Positions 41,800 through 50,686 of a stretch of 64,000 nt of DNA are shown here, piece by piece. This DNA comes from Paenibacillus monticola (GTDB lineage: Bacteria; Bacillota; Bacilli; Paenibacillales; Paenibacillaceae): assembly GCF_009664975.1 (NCBI RefSeq), contig NZ_WJXB01000004.1, positions 593,676 through 657,675 of the forward strand, given 5' to 3'. The notes below the pieces were generated by a model, which was not told the origin of the DNA, ran no database searches, and saw only the letters and a program-made list of their open reading frames with translations. Position 1 is the first letter of the stretch, and each line of letters begins with the position of its first letter. Both the position numbers and the translations under genes were made by a program.

Positions 41800-42718
41800 T
41801 ATCGTTACACCTTGTTACAATGAGGAAGAAAATGTTCTTGAACTATATACGCAGGTAAAGGCTGTTTTTGCTGAAATGCCTGATTATGTTTATGAACATA
41901 TTTTTATTGATAATGCGTCTAAAGATAATACTGTAGCCATTTTAAAAGATATTGCAAAGAATGACCCGAATGCAAAAATCATTGTTAACTCGCGGAACTT
42001 TGGTCATATTCGTTCCCCATACCATGCTTTATTGCAGACTGAGGGTGACGCCGCTATATTATTGGTTGCGGACTTACAAGATCCGCCTGGTATGATTAAG
42101 GATTTTGTTACGAAATGGGAAGAAGGATATAAAGTTGTCTTAGGTGTTAAGTCGCAAAGCCATGAAAGTCCGGTAATGTTTGCGATTCGTAAAATGTATT
42201 ATAACTTTATAAATCGCGTCTCTGAAATTGAGTTAACTAAGAATAATACAGGTTTTGGATTATATGACAAACAAATTATTCAGATCCTAAGAGACATCGG
42301 CGACCCGTATCCGTATTTCCGAGGTTTGATTTCTGATATTGGTTTCGAAAGCTATAAAATTGAATATACCCAGCCTATTAGAAAACGTGGAATAACGAAA
42401 AACAACTTTTATACTTTATACGATATTGCAATGTTGGGAATTACCAATCATTCTAAGATTCCTTTAAGATTGGCTGCCATGTTAGGATTTCTCATGTCTG
42501 CATTAAGTCTCCTGGTGGCTCTGGGATACTTGCTTGCAAAAGTCTTCTTTTGGAATTATTTCTCCTTAGGTACCGCTCCACTTATTATTGGACTTTTCTT
42601 ATTTTCTTCAGTGCAATTATTTTTCATAGGAATAATTGGGGAATATATTGGATCTATTCATACTCAGGTCCTGAAAAGACCACTGGTTGTTGAGAAGGAA
42701 AGAATAAATTTCAAATGA
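41786..42718 (+). CDS. GT2 polyprenyl-phosphate glycosyltransferase (GtrB/DPM1-like)
   Basis: A 310-residue protein: cytosolic GT2 domain with VTPCYNEEENVLELY, the metal-binding VADLQDPPGM, and NNTGFGLYDKQII; then two membrane helices (about residues 225-290), the GtrB arrangement. Such enzymes load a single sugar from a nucleotide donor onto undecaprenyl phosphate; GtrA then flips it. Coming directly after the CDP-sugar genes, with a 14-base overlap, it may use the CDP-linked dideoxy or branched sugar, which would be unusual for a family that mostly uses UDP- or GDP-sugars. Start ATG 41786 follows GAGGAA. Confidence 0.88.
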   Translation: MKTISIVTPCYNEEENVLELYTQVKAVFAEMPDYVYEHIFIDNASKDNTVAILKDIAKNDPNAKIIVNSRNFGHIRSPYHALLQTEGDAAILLVADLQDPPGMIKDFVTKWEEGYKVVLGVKSQSHESPVMFAIRKMYYNFINRVSEIELTKNNTGFGLYDKQIIQILRDIGDPYPYFRGLISDIGFESYKIEYTQPIRKRGITKNNFYTLYDIAMLGITNHSKIPLRLAAMLGFLMSALSLLVALGYLLAKVFFWNYFSLGTAPLIIGLFLFSSVQLFFIGIIGEYIGSIHTQVLKRPLVVEKERINFK

Positions 42719-42738
42719 CTCGTGAGGAGTAGGTACAG

Positions 42739-43482
42739 ATGAAAGGTATAATCCTAGCGGGCGGAACAGGTTCCCGTCTTTATCCATTAACGAAGGTGAC
42801 CAACAAGCATCTCCTTCCCGTGGGCAAGTACCCGATGATCTTCCACTCTATTTATAAGCTTAAGCAGGCCAATGTTCTTGATATCCTCATTGTTACCGGC
42901 AAAGAGCATATGGGGGATGTAGTGAATTTGCTTGGCAGTGGAAATTCCATGGGTGTTTCCTTTACATACAAAGTACAGGATGAAGCTGGTGGTATAGCTC
43001 AGGCTTTAGGTTTAGCAGAGCAATTCGTTGGAGAAGACCAGAGCATAGTTATCCTTGGTGATAACGTTTTTGAAGATAACATATCCCCACATATTGAGAA
43101 CTTTATGACTCAAGAAAACGGTGCTAAGATTTTGATTCAAGAAGTTACTGATCCACAGCGCTTCGGTGTGCCAGAGTTATACTTGGGTAAAATCATCTCT
43201 ATCGAGGAGAAACCGTCTGTTCCAAAGAGTAATTACGCCGTTACAGGGATTTACATGTTTGATAGTAATGTTTTTGAGATTATTAAGAAACTTTCTCCTT
43301 CAAATCGTGGGGAATTGGAAATAACGGATGTGAACAATGCATATATTATAAGAAATGAATTAACTTATGATATCCTCCATGGTTGGTGGACCGATGCGGG
43401 AACGCATTCTTCTCTAGCTAGAGCGAATGAATTGGCCAAAGAGTTAATATTTGGCGATGAATTTGGAGAAATGAAATTATAA
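42739..43482 (+). CDS. rfbA: Glucose-1-phosphate thymidylyltransferase (short RmlA type)
   Basis: A 247-residue nucleotidyltransferase starting the dTDP-L-rhamnose pathway. Signature LAGGTGSRLYPLTKVTNKHL, then VILGDNVFED and EEKPSVPKSNYAVTGIY, then WWTDAGTHSSL. It is the short form common in Bacillales (RmlA/SpsI-like), about 45 residues shorter than enterobacterial RmlA. Start ATG 42739 after GAGGAG. It opens the canonical rmlACBD run, and codon use becomes noticeably GC-richer from here on. Confidence 0.93.
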   Translation: MKGIILAGGTGSRLYPLTKVTNKHLLPVGKYPMIFHSIYKLKQANVLDILIVTGKEHMGDVVNLLGSGNSMGVSFTYKVQDEAGGIAQALGLAEQFVGEDQSIVILGDNVFEDNISPHIENFMTQENGAKILIQEVTDPQRFGVPELYLGKIISIEEKPSVPKSNYAVTGIYMFDSNVFEIIKKLSPSNRGELEITDVNNAYIIRNELTYDILHGWWTDAGTHSSLARANELAKELIFGDEFGEMKL

Positions 43483-43512
43483 GAATTTATATAATGAGGA
43501 GGAACACCCAGA

Positions 43513-44061
43513 ATGAAGGTCACTCCTTTACGATTACAAGGCGCAAGCCTACTTGACCCGGCTGTCCACGGCGACAACCGGGGCTTTTTCATGGAGAGTT
43601 ACAATGAGAAAATCATGCATCAACTCGGTGTGAACCATCATTTCATCCAAGACAACCAATCTTTGTCTGCTGAGGTAGGTGTGCTGCGTGGTCTGCATTA
43701 CCAGTTGAACCCAAAGGCTCAAACTAAATTAATCCGTGTATTATCGGGTGTTATTTACGATGTGATCGTTGATATCCGCCGTAGCTCTCCAACGTTTGGA
43801 CAATGGGTTGGTGTTATTCTCAGTGAATACAACAAGCGGCAGCTGCTCGTACCTAAGGGCTTCGCCCACGGATTCTGTACTTTGGTTCCGAACACCCAAG
43901 TCTTATATAAGGTGGACGAATACTATTCCCCGGAGAATGACCGCGGCATATTATGGAATGATCCGGCACTGGGTATTGATTGGCCTGCTTCTAGTCCTGT
44001 ACTATCGGACAAAGATCAACGTCATCCTTTACTGAAGGACGCAGAGCTGAACTTTGAATAG
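43513..44061 (+). CDS. rfbC: dTDP-4-dehydrorhamnose 3,5-epimerase
   Basis: A 182-residue cupin-fold epimerase, third enzyme of dTDP-L-rhamnose synthesis. Diagnostic segments: HGDNRGFFMESYNE, FIQDNQSLS, RGLHYQLNP with the catalytic His, VPKGFAHGFC and NDPALGIDWP. Length is normal for the family. Start ATG 43513 follows GAGGAGG. Confidence 0.97.
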   Translation: MKVTPLRLQGASLLDPAVHGDNRGFFMESYNEKIMHQLGVNHHFIQDNQSLSAEVGVLRGLHYQLNPKAQTKLIRVLSGVIYDVIVDIRRSSPTFGQWVGVILSEYNKRQLLVPKGFAHGFCTLVPNTQVLYKVDEYYSPENDRGILWNDPALGIDWPASSPVLSDKDQRHPLLKDAELNFE

Positions 44062-44096
44062 TAAATTATTTTAAAGAATAAAAGGTGGGTTTTCAC

Positions 44097-45119
44097 ATGA
44101 AACTGCTAGTTACCGGCGGAGCCGGGTTTATCGGCAGCAATTTTGTAATATATATGCTGCAGCAGCATCCGGAATATAAGATCCTCAATGTAGATGCGTT
44201 AACTTATGCTGGTAATTTGGAAAACCTGAAATCGGTTGAAGGCAACCCGAATTATACTTTCGCTAAAGCAGATATTACCGATGTACAGGCGATGGATGCA
44301 TTATTTAGTCAAGGTGTAGACGTAGTTGTCAATTTTGCAGCTGAATCTCATGTGGACCGGAGTATTTTGGAGCCAGAGGTGTTTGTGAAGACGAACGTAC
44401 TGGGTACACAGGTGCTCCTGGATGCGGCTAAGAAGTATAGCGTAACCAAGTTTGTTCAGGTATCCACGGATGAGGTTTATGGTTCGTTGGGAGCTACAGG
44501 TTTATTTACGGAGCAGACCCCGTTAACTCCGAACAGTCCCTATTCCGCCAGTAAGGCCGGTGGAGATCTGCTCGTGCGTGCCTACCATGAAACGTTTGGA
44601 TTACCAGTTAACATTACCCGCTGCTCGAACAATTACGGTCCATACCAATTCCCTGAGAAGCTGATTCCGCTGATGATCTCACGTGCACTTGCTGATCAAG
44701 CTTTACCAGTTTACGGTGATGGCCTGAATATCCGTGACTGGCTGTATGTTGAGGATCATTGCAGTGCGATTGATCTGGTTATTCATGAAGGTGTGAATGG
44801 TGAAGTTTATAATATTGGTGGTAATAATGAACGTACGAATGTGCATATCGTGAATACAGTACTACAGGAACTGGGCAAGCCTGATTCATTGATTACTTAT
44901 GTTCAGGACCGTCCAGGTCATGACCTTCGTTATGGAATTGACCCAACCAAGATTACTAAAGAACTGGGCTGGAAACCAAAACATACGTTCGAGACGGGAA
45001 TTAAAGAAACCATTCAATGGTATCTGAATAACAAAGACTGGTGGACCCGTATTCAATCTGGCGAATACCAGAAATATGCGGAACTGCAATACGGCAGTCG
45101 TTTAGGAGACTCGCTATAA
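44097..45119 (+). CDS. rfbB: dTDP-glucose 4,6-dehydratase
   Basis: A 340-residue SDR enzyme, second step of dTDP-L-rhamnose synthesis. Motifs: VTGGAGFIGSNFVIYML, AAESHVDRSI, STDEVYGSLG and YSASKAGGDLLVRAY (YxxxK), NNYGPYQFPEKLIP. Start ATG 44097 is preceded by AGGTGG at 9 bases; an in-frame start 12 bases upstream lies inside that site. The stop overlaps the start of rfbD (TAATG). Confidence 0.97.
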   Translation: MKLLVTGGAGFIGSNFVIYMLQQHPEYKILNVDALTYAGNLENLKSVEGNPNYTFAKADITDVQAMDALFSQGVDVVVNFAAESHVDRSILEPEVFVKTNVLGTQVLLDAAKKYSVTKFVQVSTDEVYGSLGATGLFTEQTPLTPNSPYSASKAGGDLLVRAYHETFGLPVNITRCSNNYGPYQFPEKLIPLMISRALADQALPVYGDGLNIRDWLYVEDHCSAIDLVIHEGVNGEVYNIGGNNERTNVHIVNTVLQELGKPDSLITYVQDRPGHDLRYGIDPTKITKELGWKPKHTFETGIKETIQWYLNNKDWWTRIQSGEYQKYAELQYGSRLGDSL

Positions 45120-45991
45120 TGTCTACTATGAAGGTATTTGTTACAGGCTCAGCCGGACAGTTAGGTCAGGATGTTGTTCTATTGCTGCAGCAGCAGGGGC
45201 ATGAAGTTCTAGGCTGCGACCGTCAAGAGATGGATATTACTGATCTTGATCAATGTCAAAAAGTCATTGGCGACTTTGCACCTGAGGTTGTCATTCACTG
45301 TGCTGCTCATACCGCAGTAGATGCGGCAGAAAGTGATATTGATGCAGCTTATCTAATTAATGCTACCGGAACGCGCAACGTAGCACTTGCTGCAGAGAAA
45401 GCTGGAGCTAAGCTGGTGTATATCAGTACGGATTATGTTTTTGACGGTTTGGGAACACTGCCTTACCATGAGTACGATAATACAAATCCACAGAGTATAT
45501 ATGGCAAGTCGAAGCGGGCTGGAGAAATATTAGTTCAAAGCTTCTCCTCCAAGTATTTTATTGTACGCACCTCTTGGGTTTATGGTAAATACGGGAATAA
45601 CTTTGTGAAGACGATGTTGAAGCTGGGTCAGGAGAAGCCTTTACTGCAAGTGGTAAATGACCAGAAGGGTTCGCCTACGTATACCGTGGATTTGACGAAA
45701 TTCATTCTTGAGCTGATCCAGACGGAGAAATACGGGGTCTACCATGCTTCTAACAGTGGAGCCTGCACGTGGTATGAGTTTACGGGTGCTATTTTTGCCG
45801 AGGCAGAGGATATTCTGGGCTTAAGCTTTACAGCCAAGATTGAACCTTGCGGAACAGAGCAGTTTCCACGTCCAGCGCCACGTCCGCGCAATTCGGTAAT
45901 GGACCATTTGTCCATCCGGACAAATGGTTTTCAGGATATACGCCACTGGCGTGAGGGTTTAAGAGATTTTTTGCTGGAACTAAAGGAATAG
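45119..45991 (+). CDS. rfbD: dTDP-4-dehydrorhamnose reductase
   Basis: A 290-residue reductase finishing dTDP-L-rhamnose. Motifs: VTGSAGQLGQDVVLLL, HCAAHTAVDAAE, ISTDYVFDG and YGKSKRAGE (YxxxK), RTSWVYGKYGNNF. Start ATG 45119 overlaps the rfbB stop and has TTAGGAG about 11 bases before; a longer frame inside rfbB is spurious. A terminator follows the stop. Confidence 0.97.
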   Translation: MSTMKVFVTGSAGQLGQDVVLLLQQQGHEVLGCDRQEMDITDLDQCQKVIGDFAPEVVIHCAAHTAVDAAESDIDAAYLINATGTRNVALAAEKAGAKLVYISTDYVFDGLGTLPYHEYDNTNPQSIYGKSKRAGEILVQSFSSKYFIVRTSWVYGKYGNNFVKTMLKLGQEKPLLQVVNDQKGSPTYTVDLTKFILELIQTEKYGVYHASNSGACTWYEFTGAIFAEAEDILGLSFTAKIEPCGTEQFPRPAPRPRNSVMDHLSIRTNGFQDIRHWREGLRDFLLELKE

Positions 45992-46005
45992 TAGAGTATC
46001 ATGTA

Positions 46006-46043
46006 CAACTCCCTATCGTTTATAACGGTACGGGAGTTTTTTG
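46006..46043 (+). terminator. Rho-independent terminator after rfbD
   Basis: AACTCCC (46006-46012) pairs with GGGAGTT (46032-46038) with an inner CGTTTATAACG hairpin, followed by TTTT. It closes the long plus-strand glycan operon. Confidence 0.85.
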
Positions 46044-46121
46044 TTTATTTTCGCTATAATAGAAAGAAACAGCCAGAGAATAACAGCTTCAGCATTTGAA
46101 ATAAAGAATTCGAGGATGAGT

Positions 46122-47102
46122 ATGAACAACAAATCAGTAAGCATACATATCGTTACCTACAATAGCGCGGACGATATTATCGAATGTCTGACAGCTGTAC
46201 TAGCACAGGATTATCCGATTGAACAAATAGTTGTGGTGGATAATGCATCGGGAGATGGCTGTGTTGAGAAAGTCAGAGCATTCTATAACAAGCTAGAGGC
46301 TGCTTCCGCACCAAGTGTCGAAGTCAACTGTCCCAGCTTCCTACTCTTGCCAAACCCAACCAATACCGGCTTCGCCCCTGCCCATAACCAGGCTATAGAT
46401 GCTACTAAATCAGACTATTGCCTTATCCTTAATCCTGACCTGACGCTTGCACCTGACTATGTATCCAGACTCGTTGCGAGGATGGAGGCCAATCCGTTAA
46501 TCGGAAGTGCTACAGGCAAGCTTTTATTGAAGGCTGATCCTCAGCTTGTCGATAGCACAGGACTGCGAATGAATAAGGCTCGGCGTGCATTTGACCGAGG
46601 TGCTGGGGAACTGGCGGTTAATTGGCAGCAATCTGGACCTGTATTCGGAGTATCCGGGGCAGCGGCGATGTACTCCAGGCGTTTGATCGATGATGTCAGT
46701 GTCGATGGTGAGTTTTTTGATGGTGACTTTTTTGCCTATAAGGAAGATGTGGATGTGGCTTGGCGTGCGCAACTGCTGGGCTGGCAGGGGTATTACGATG
46801 CGGAAGCAATCGGATACCATGAGCGCGGCTGGAAAACGTCTGGGCGGGATAGCAAGCCGATGTTTATCCGACGAATTTCTTATATTAACCGCTATAAAAT
46901 GATCTATAAAAATGAACGAGCGCGCACATTGCTGAAGACGCTAGTAGTCTCGCTACCCTATGAGCTTGCAGCACACGGTTATATGCTAATAAAGGAGCCG
47001 CAGTTAATCAAGGCGTGGACATCCTTTTTTAGACAGTTGCCACAGCTTAGACAGAAGCGGAAGATTATACAGGCTAGAGTAAAGCTGCTGCGCAGAGGTT
47101 AA
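46122..47102 (+). CDS. GT2 glycosyltransferase, rhamnosyltransferase-like
   Basis: A 326-residue GT-A fold enzyme. HIVTYNSADDIIECL opens the nucleotide site, VVVDNASGDG follows, LILNPDLTL carries the DxD-type metal site (NPD), and FFDGDFFAYKEDVDVAWRAQ is the catalytic block seen in WbbL-like rhamnosyltransferases. dTDP-L-rhamnose from the preceding genes is the likely donor. ATG 46122 has GAGG 6 bases before; the longer frame reaching into the terminator is spurious. A TATAAT at 46055-46060 lies just after the rfbD terminator, suggesting its own promoter. Confidence 0.88.
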   Translation: MNNKSVSIHIVTYNSADDIIECLTAVLAQDYPIEQIVVVDNASGDGCVEKVRAFYNKLEAASAPSVEVNCPSFLLLPNPTNTGFAPAHNQAIDATKSDYCLILNPDLTLAPDYVSRLVARMEANPLIGSATGKLLLKADPQLVDSTGLRMNKARRAFDRGAGELAVNWQQSGPVFGVSGAAAMYSRRLIDDVSVDGEFFDGDFFAYKEDVDVAWRAQLLGWQGYYDAEAIGYHERGWKTSGRDSKPMFIRRISYINRYKMIYKNERARTLLKTLVVSLPYELAAHGYMLIKEPQLIKAWTSFFRQLPQLRQKRKIIQARVKLLRRG

Positions 47103-47135
47103 TAGGCAAGAGTCTAAACTCAATACACTTATGGA

Positions 47136-47175
47136 AAAACCTCCCTGAAAAGGACTCTCTTTTCAAGGAGGTTTT
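47136..47175 (+). terminator. Rho-independent terminator between the two GT2 genes
   Basis: AAAACCTCC (47136-47144) pairs with GGAGGTTTT (47167-47175), with an inner TGAAAA/TTTTCA stem. Confidence 0.85.
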
Positions 47176-47176
47176 G

Positions 47177-47185
47177 TGTTATAAT
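47177..47185 (+). promoter_or_regulatory. Extended -10 promoter for the second GT2/priming transferase pair
   Basis: TGTTATAAT at 47177-47185 combines a TGn extension with a perfect TATAAT, starting two bases after the terminator stem. No clear -35 is seen because the stem occupies that place. Transcription would begin near 47192, about 35 bases before the TTG start. Confidence 0.55.
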
Positions 47186-47226
47186 ATTTGTCGATAGATT
47201 ACTATTTTTGTCAGGAGATTATTACA

Positions 47227-48174
47227 TTGAATGTAGATGTCAGCATACTAATTCTCAATTACAACACGTGCCGGTTGACGATGGATTGTTTGAGGTCGGT
47301 GTATGACTCGGAAACGAACTTTTCCTATGAGATTATTTTGATAGACAACAATTCCCATGATGATTCAGTAGAGACGATAAGTAGAGAGTTTCCAGGCGTG
47401 ATGCTGATTGCTAACCAAGAGAATATCGGTTTTGCCCGTGGTAATAACCAGGGGATTGAGGTTGCTTCCGGGCGGTATGTACTGCTGCTCAATTCAGATA
47501 CGGTGGTGCGCAGGGATACGCTAGAGACGATGGTTGCCTTCATGGACAGCCGACCTGATCTGGGGGCGTCTGGCTGCAAGGTTATTTTGCCGGATGGTTC
47601 GCTGGACAAGGCATGCAAGCGGGGTTTTCCAACACCGTCAGCCTCCTTCTATTATGCTTTTGGCTTTAGTAAGCTTTTTCCGGACCGTCCTAAGTTCAAT
47701 GGCTATCAACTGGGTTATCTGGACCCCGATCTTGATTATCCGGTAGATTGTCTCGTCGGTGCGTTTATGCTGCTGCGGCGGAAGACGATAGACCAGGTTG
47801 GTGGGCTGGACGAGGAATTTTTTATGTACGGTGAGGATCTCGACTGGTGCTACAGAATTAAAGAGGCGGGCTGGGGGATTCATTATTATCCGCAGACCTC
47901 CATCATCCATCTTAAGGGTGGAAGTGCAAGACGTAGACCCTTCAAGATCGTTTATGAATTCCATCGGGCCATGATTTTATTTCATCGTAAGCATTATAGC
48001 AAGCGGTACAACAGTATGATAAATGGAGCAGTATATGCCGGAGTGGGTGTAAAGTTTACCGTTTCACTGTTGCGTAACGCGTTAACCGTTCCAAAAACAG
48101 TTCCTCTTCCTGCACAAAGCCTGTCTGCTTCTGCAGATACCCGTACTGAATCGAATACTGAGGTGAGATTATGA
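47227..48174 (+). CDS. GT2 glycosyltransferase, rhamnosyltransferase-like
   Basis: A 315-residue GT-A enzyme. ILILNYNTCRLTMDCL, IDNNSHDDSV, LLLNSDTVVR (DxD position) and EEFFMYGEDLDWCYRI mark the WbbL/rhamnosyltransferase group. I choose TTG 47227 because AGGAG sits 9 bases upstream and family similarity starts at VDVSILI. The stop overlaps the ATG of the priming transferase by 4 bases (ATGA), so these two are coupled; this enzyme may add the first sugar after priming. Confidence 0.88.
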   Translation: MNVDVSILILNYNTCRLTMDCLRSVYDSETNFSYEIILIDNNSHDDSVETISREFPGVMLIANQENIGFARGNNQGIEVASGRYVLLLNSDTVVRRDTLETMVAFMDSRPDLGASGCKVILPDGSLDKACKRGFPTPSASFYYAFGFSKLFPDRPKFNGYQLGYLDPDLDYPVDCLVGAFMLLRRKTIDQVGGLDEEFFMYGEDLDWCYRIKEAGWGIHYYPQTSIIHLKGGSARRRPFKIVYEFHRAMILFHRKHYSKRYNSMINGAVYAGVGVKFTVSLLRNALTVPKTVPLPAQSLSASADTRTESNTEVRL

Positions 48175-49577
48175 TCCGCCGTAATCAGAGGTTTTTAACA
48201 CAGCTGTATATGATTACCGACTTTATTGTCATCCAGCTGTCCTTTCTGGCGGCCTGGTGGCTGAAGTTCAAGAGCGGTTGGATGGATTTTGAGAATCCGC
48301 TACCCGTTGAGTCCTACTCGTATTGGAGCCTTATTTATGGTGGTATTGCCGTGCTGATTGGCATTATATTATCACTGTATTTGCCGAAGCGTAAGAAACG
48401 TTTTGTCGATGAATTTCTGAAGATTTTCCAGGTGCATGTTATAGGGATCTTTATCTTGCTGGGCCTGATGTTCTTTGTCAAAGAAATCGATATCTCCCGT
48501 ACCTATCTTACAATTTATATGGGCTTCAATATACTTTCAATTATGCTGTACCGCTATGTATTGAAGAAGATGCTGAAGTCTTTGCGTGAGAAAGGTTTTA
48601 ACCGTCAGTTTGTGCTCATTCTCGGCGCAGGTACACTTGGCAAAAGATTCTACAATAACTTGGAGCAGTATCCTGAGCTTGGTTATGAAGCCATTGGTTT
48701 CCTGGATGATTATCATACCTGGGATGGCATTGAGGAGCAGCGGTATAAGCCTATTCTCGGAACGGTAGATCAGCTGTCAGGAATGCTTGAACTGTTGCCT
48801 GTGGATGAGGTCATTCTGGCGCTGCCGCTGGATGCACACTCCAAGTATCCTGCTATTATTGGAGCTTGTGAGCAAGCCGGAGTGCGTACGCTGATTATCC
48901 CGGACTTTTTTGATTATTTGCCGGCCCGTCCCTATTTCGATAACTTCGCAGGTATGCCTATGATTAATGTGCGTGATATTCCGCTGGATATGGCAGGCAA
49001 CCAGATGGCCAAGCGACTGTTTGATATTGTGTTCTCCCTGTTTGCGATTATTATGTTGTCGCCTGTAATGCTGATCGTTGCGCTGGGTGTACGTCTGACG
49101 TCTCCGGGTGCGGTAATATTCAGACAGGAACGAGTGGGCTTGAATCGACGCCATTTCTTTATGTATAAATTCAGATCAATGAAGATGCAGCAGGATGGCA
49201 TCGAAGATACGGGCTGGAGCACGCCAATAGACCCTCGTAGAACTCGGTTCGGCACTTTTATCCGCAAGACGAGTCTGGATGAGCTTCCGCAATTTTTTAA
49301 TGTATTGATGGGACATATGAGTGTTGTAGGTCCACGGCCGGAACGCCCTTTCTTTGTGGAGCAATTCCGTGACGAGATTCCCAAGTATATGGTGAAGCAC
49401 CATGTGCGTCCTGGTATTACGGGCTGGGCTCAGAGCAACGGATTACGGGGAGACACCTCGATTGAAGAGCGAATTAACCATGATATCTTTTATATCGAGA
49501 ATTGGTCGCTGCTGTTCGATATTCGCATTATTTTCAAAACGATCTGGAATGGATTTAGGAACAAGAATGCCTATTGA
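48171..49577 (+). CDS. Undecaprenyl-phosphate sugar-1-phosphate transferase (WsaP/WcaJ-like)
   Basis: A 468-residue initiating enzyme of the polyprenyl-phosphate hexose-1-phosphate transferase family. Residues 1-130 hold four membrane helices, 140-240 a nucleotide-binding-like domain (LILGAGTLGKRFYNNL), then one helix (about 283-305), and the catalytic C-terminus with FRQERVGLNRRHFFMYKFRS, KTSLDELPQFFNVL, VVGPRPERP and PGITGWAQ. It links the first sugar 1-phosphate to undecaprenyl phosphate inside the membrane. In Bacillales S-layer clusters the same job is done by WsaP/WsfP. UDP-Gal or UDP-Glc is the likely donor. The single-helix membrane-anchored GDPD-like gene follows after a terminator. 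Confidence 0.92.
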   Translation: MIRRNQRFLTQLYMITDFIVIQLSFLAAWWLKFKSGWMDFENPLPVESYSYWSLIYGGIAVLIGIILSLYLPKRKKRFVDEFLKIFQVHVIGIFILLGLMFFVKEIDISRTYLTIYMGFNILSIMLYRYVLKKMLKSLREKGFNRQFVLILGAGTLGKRFYNNLEQYPELGYEAIGFLDDYHTWDGIEEQRYKPILGTVDQLSGMLELLPVDEVILALPLDAHSKYPAIIGACEQAGVRTLIIPDFFDYLPARPYFDNFAGMPMINVRDIPLDMAGNQMAKRLFDIVFSLFAIIMLSPVMLIVALGVRLTSPGAVIFRQERVGLNRRHFFMYKFRSMKMQQDGIEDTGWSTPIDPRRTRFGTFIRKTSLDELPQFFNVLMGHMSVVGPRPERPFFVEQFRDEIPKYMVKHHVRPGITGWAQSNGLRGDTSIEERINHDIFYIENWSLLFDIRIIFKTIWNGFRNKNAY

Positions 49578-49620
49578 ATTCTCATACTACTGCAATCATA
49601 ATTGACGTTTGATATAAATT

Positions 49621-49647
49621 CCCTGTTTTGCCTATGGCAGAGCGGGG
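49621..49647 (+). terminator. Terminator after the priming transferase gene
   Basis: A 12-bp stem that includes three G-T wobbles, CCCTGTTTTGCC (49621-49632) with GGCAGAGCGGGG (49636-49647), has a three-base loop and a T-rich tail (TATTGTTCTTTTATT). Confidence 0.65.
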
Positions 49648-49662
49648 TATTGTTCTTTTATT

Positions 49663-50523
49663 ATGAGAAACTACAAAACTGTTACTTCTGTGATTGCCGT
49701 GTTGGGACTGGCACTTCTACTTATTGTTACTCTGGGAAAAGAAGATGATAAACAACCGGCCACCGGCTTCGCGGCTACTCGAATCGTAGCTCATGCTATG
49801 GGCGGAATCGATGGTCATGCCTATACGAATGCTTTTGAGGCCTTTGTGGCTAACTACGAGCAGGGAACCCGGGTATTTGAAACGGATTTGCTGTTCACCT
49901 CCGATGATAAGCTAGTCGCTCGTCATGAATGGACGGGCAATATGAGCAAAGAACTGGGACAACAGAAGGTTCTATCTGCCAAGGAGCAGGGATCGGCACT
50001 CGGGTATGCAGAATTCATGAACAGTCCGATCCTGGATCTCTACTCACCGCTGGATTTGGAGAAGATTCTCGATCTCCTGCAGCATTATCCTGATGCCTAT
50101 ATCGTTACGGACACGAAGGAGTTCGATTCGGGTCTAGTGATGAAGGAGTTCAAAAGGTTGACAGAAGCTGCTAAGCGTCGAGACCCGGCACTGCTAAATA
50201 GGATCGTTCCACAAATTTACAGTCGTGCTATGCTGGCAGAGCTTAAGGCTGTATATTCTTTTCCTACGGTGATTTATACACTTTACCAATCGCAGGATAC
50301 GGATGAACAGGTCATTGATTTTGTCCGCGATACAGGGGTGGATATTACAATGCCTGTCGAACGGGCTACAACCAGCTTTGTGAATAAGCTGCAGCAGGCT
50401 GGATCCCGGGTGTATGTGCATACTGTTAATGATGAAGAAGAGATTCAGAAGATGGACAAGTTGGGTGTGGACGGTTTCTATAGCGATTTCATCTCCGAGG
50501 ATGATTTGGATTTATTATTTTAA
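49663..50523 (+). CDS. Membrane-anchored GDPD-like phosphodiesterase (divergent)
   Basis: A 286-residue protein with an N-terminal membrane anchor (about residues 7-26) and an outside TIM-barrel domain resembling glycerophosphodiester phosphodiesterases. FETDLLFTSDDKLVARHEW keeps the metal-binding E-x-D and a His, but the usual HRG start of the barrel is HAMGG here and the E-N-T motif is not seen, so activity could be altered. It might act on phosphodiesters of teichoic acid or lipid. The ATG at 49663 has no ribosome binding site and lies right behind the terminator tail, so start and expression are uncertain. A terminator follows. Confidence 0.75.
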   Translation: MRNYKTVTSVIAVLGLALLLIVTLGKEDDKQPATGFAATRIVAHAMGGIDGHAYTNAFEAFVANYEQGTRVFETDLLFTSDDKLVARHEWTGNMSKELGQQKVLSAKEQGSALGYAEFMNSPILDLYSPLDLEKILDLLQHYPDAYIVTDTKEFDSGLVMKEFKRLTEAAKRRDPALLNRIVPQIYSRAMLAELKAVYSFPTVIYTLYQSQDTDEQVIDFVRDTGVDITMPVERATTSFVNKLQQAGSRVYVHTVNDEEEIQKMDKLGVDGFYSDFISEDDLDLLF

Positions 50524-50542
50524 TCATTCATACTACTAATTC

Positions 50543-50575
50543 AAAAAAAAGGCGAAAAAACGTTCGCCTTTTTTT
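50543..50575 (+). terminator. Rho-independent terminator before pcrB
   Basis: A run of A and GGCGAA (to 50556) pairs with TTCGCC (50563-50568) and seven T. Symmetry would allow use in both directions. Confidence 0.9.
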
Positions 50576-50585
50576 GCTGTTTAAA

Positions 50586-50615
50586 TTGACACTCCCCTTT
50601 GTACTGGCTTAGACT
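50586..50615 (+). promoter_or_regulatory. Sigma-A promoter for pcrB-pcrA-ligA
   Basis: A perfect TTGACA at 50586-50591, an 18-base spacer and TAGACT at 50610-50615, about 70 bases before the pcrB start, right after the preceding terminator. Confidence 0.55.
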
Positions 50616-50686
50616 AGAGTTATATCTTTTGCGGGCAGCAAGGGAATTTTTGATCTGCCCATATTGAATAATGAGGATGGACGATC

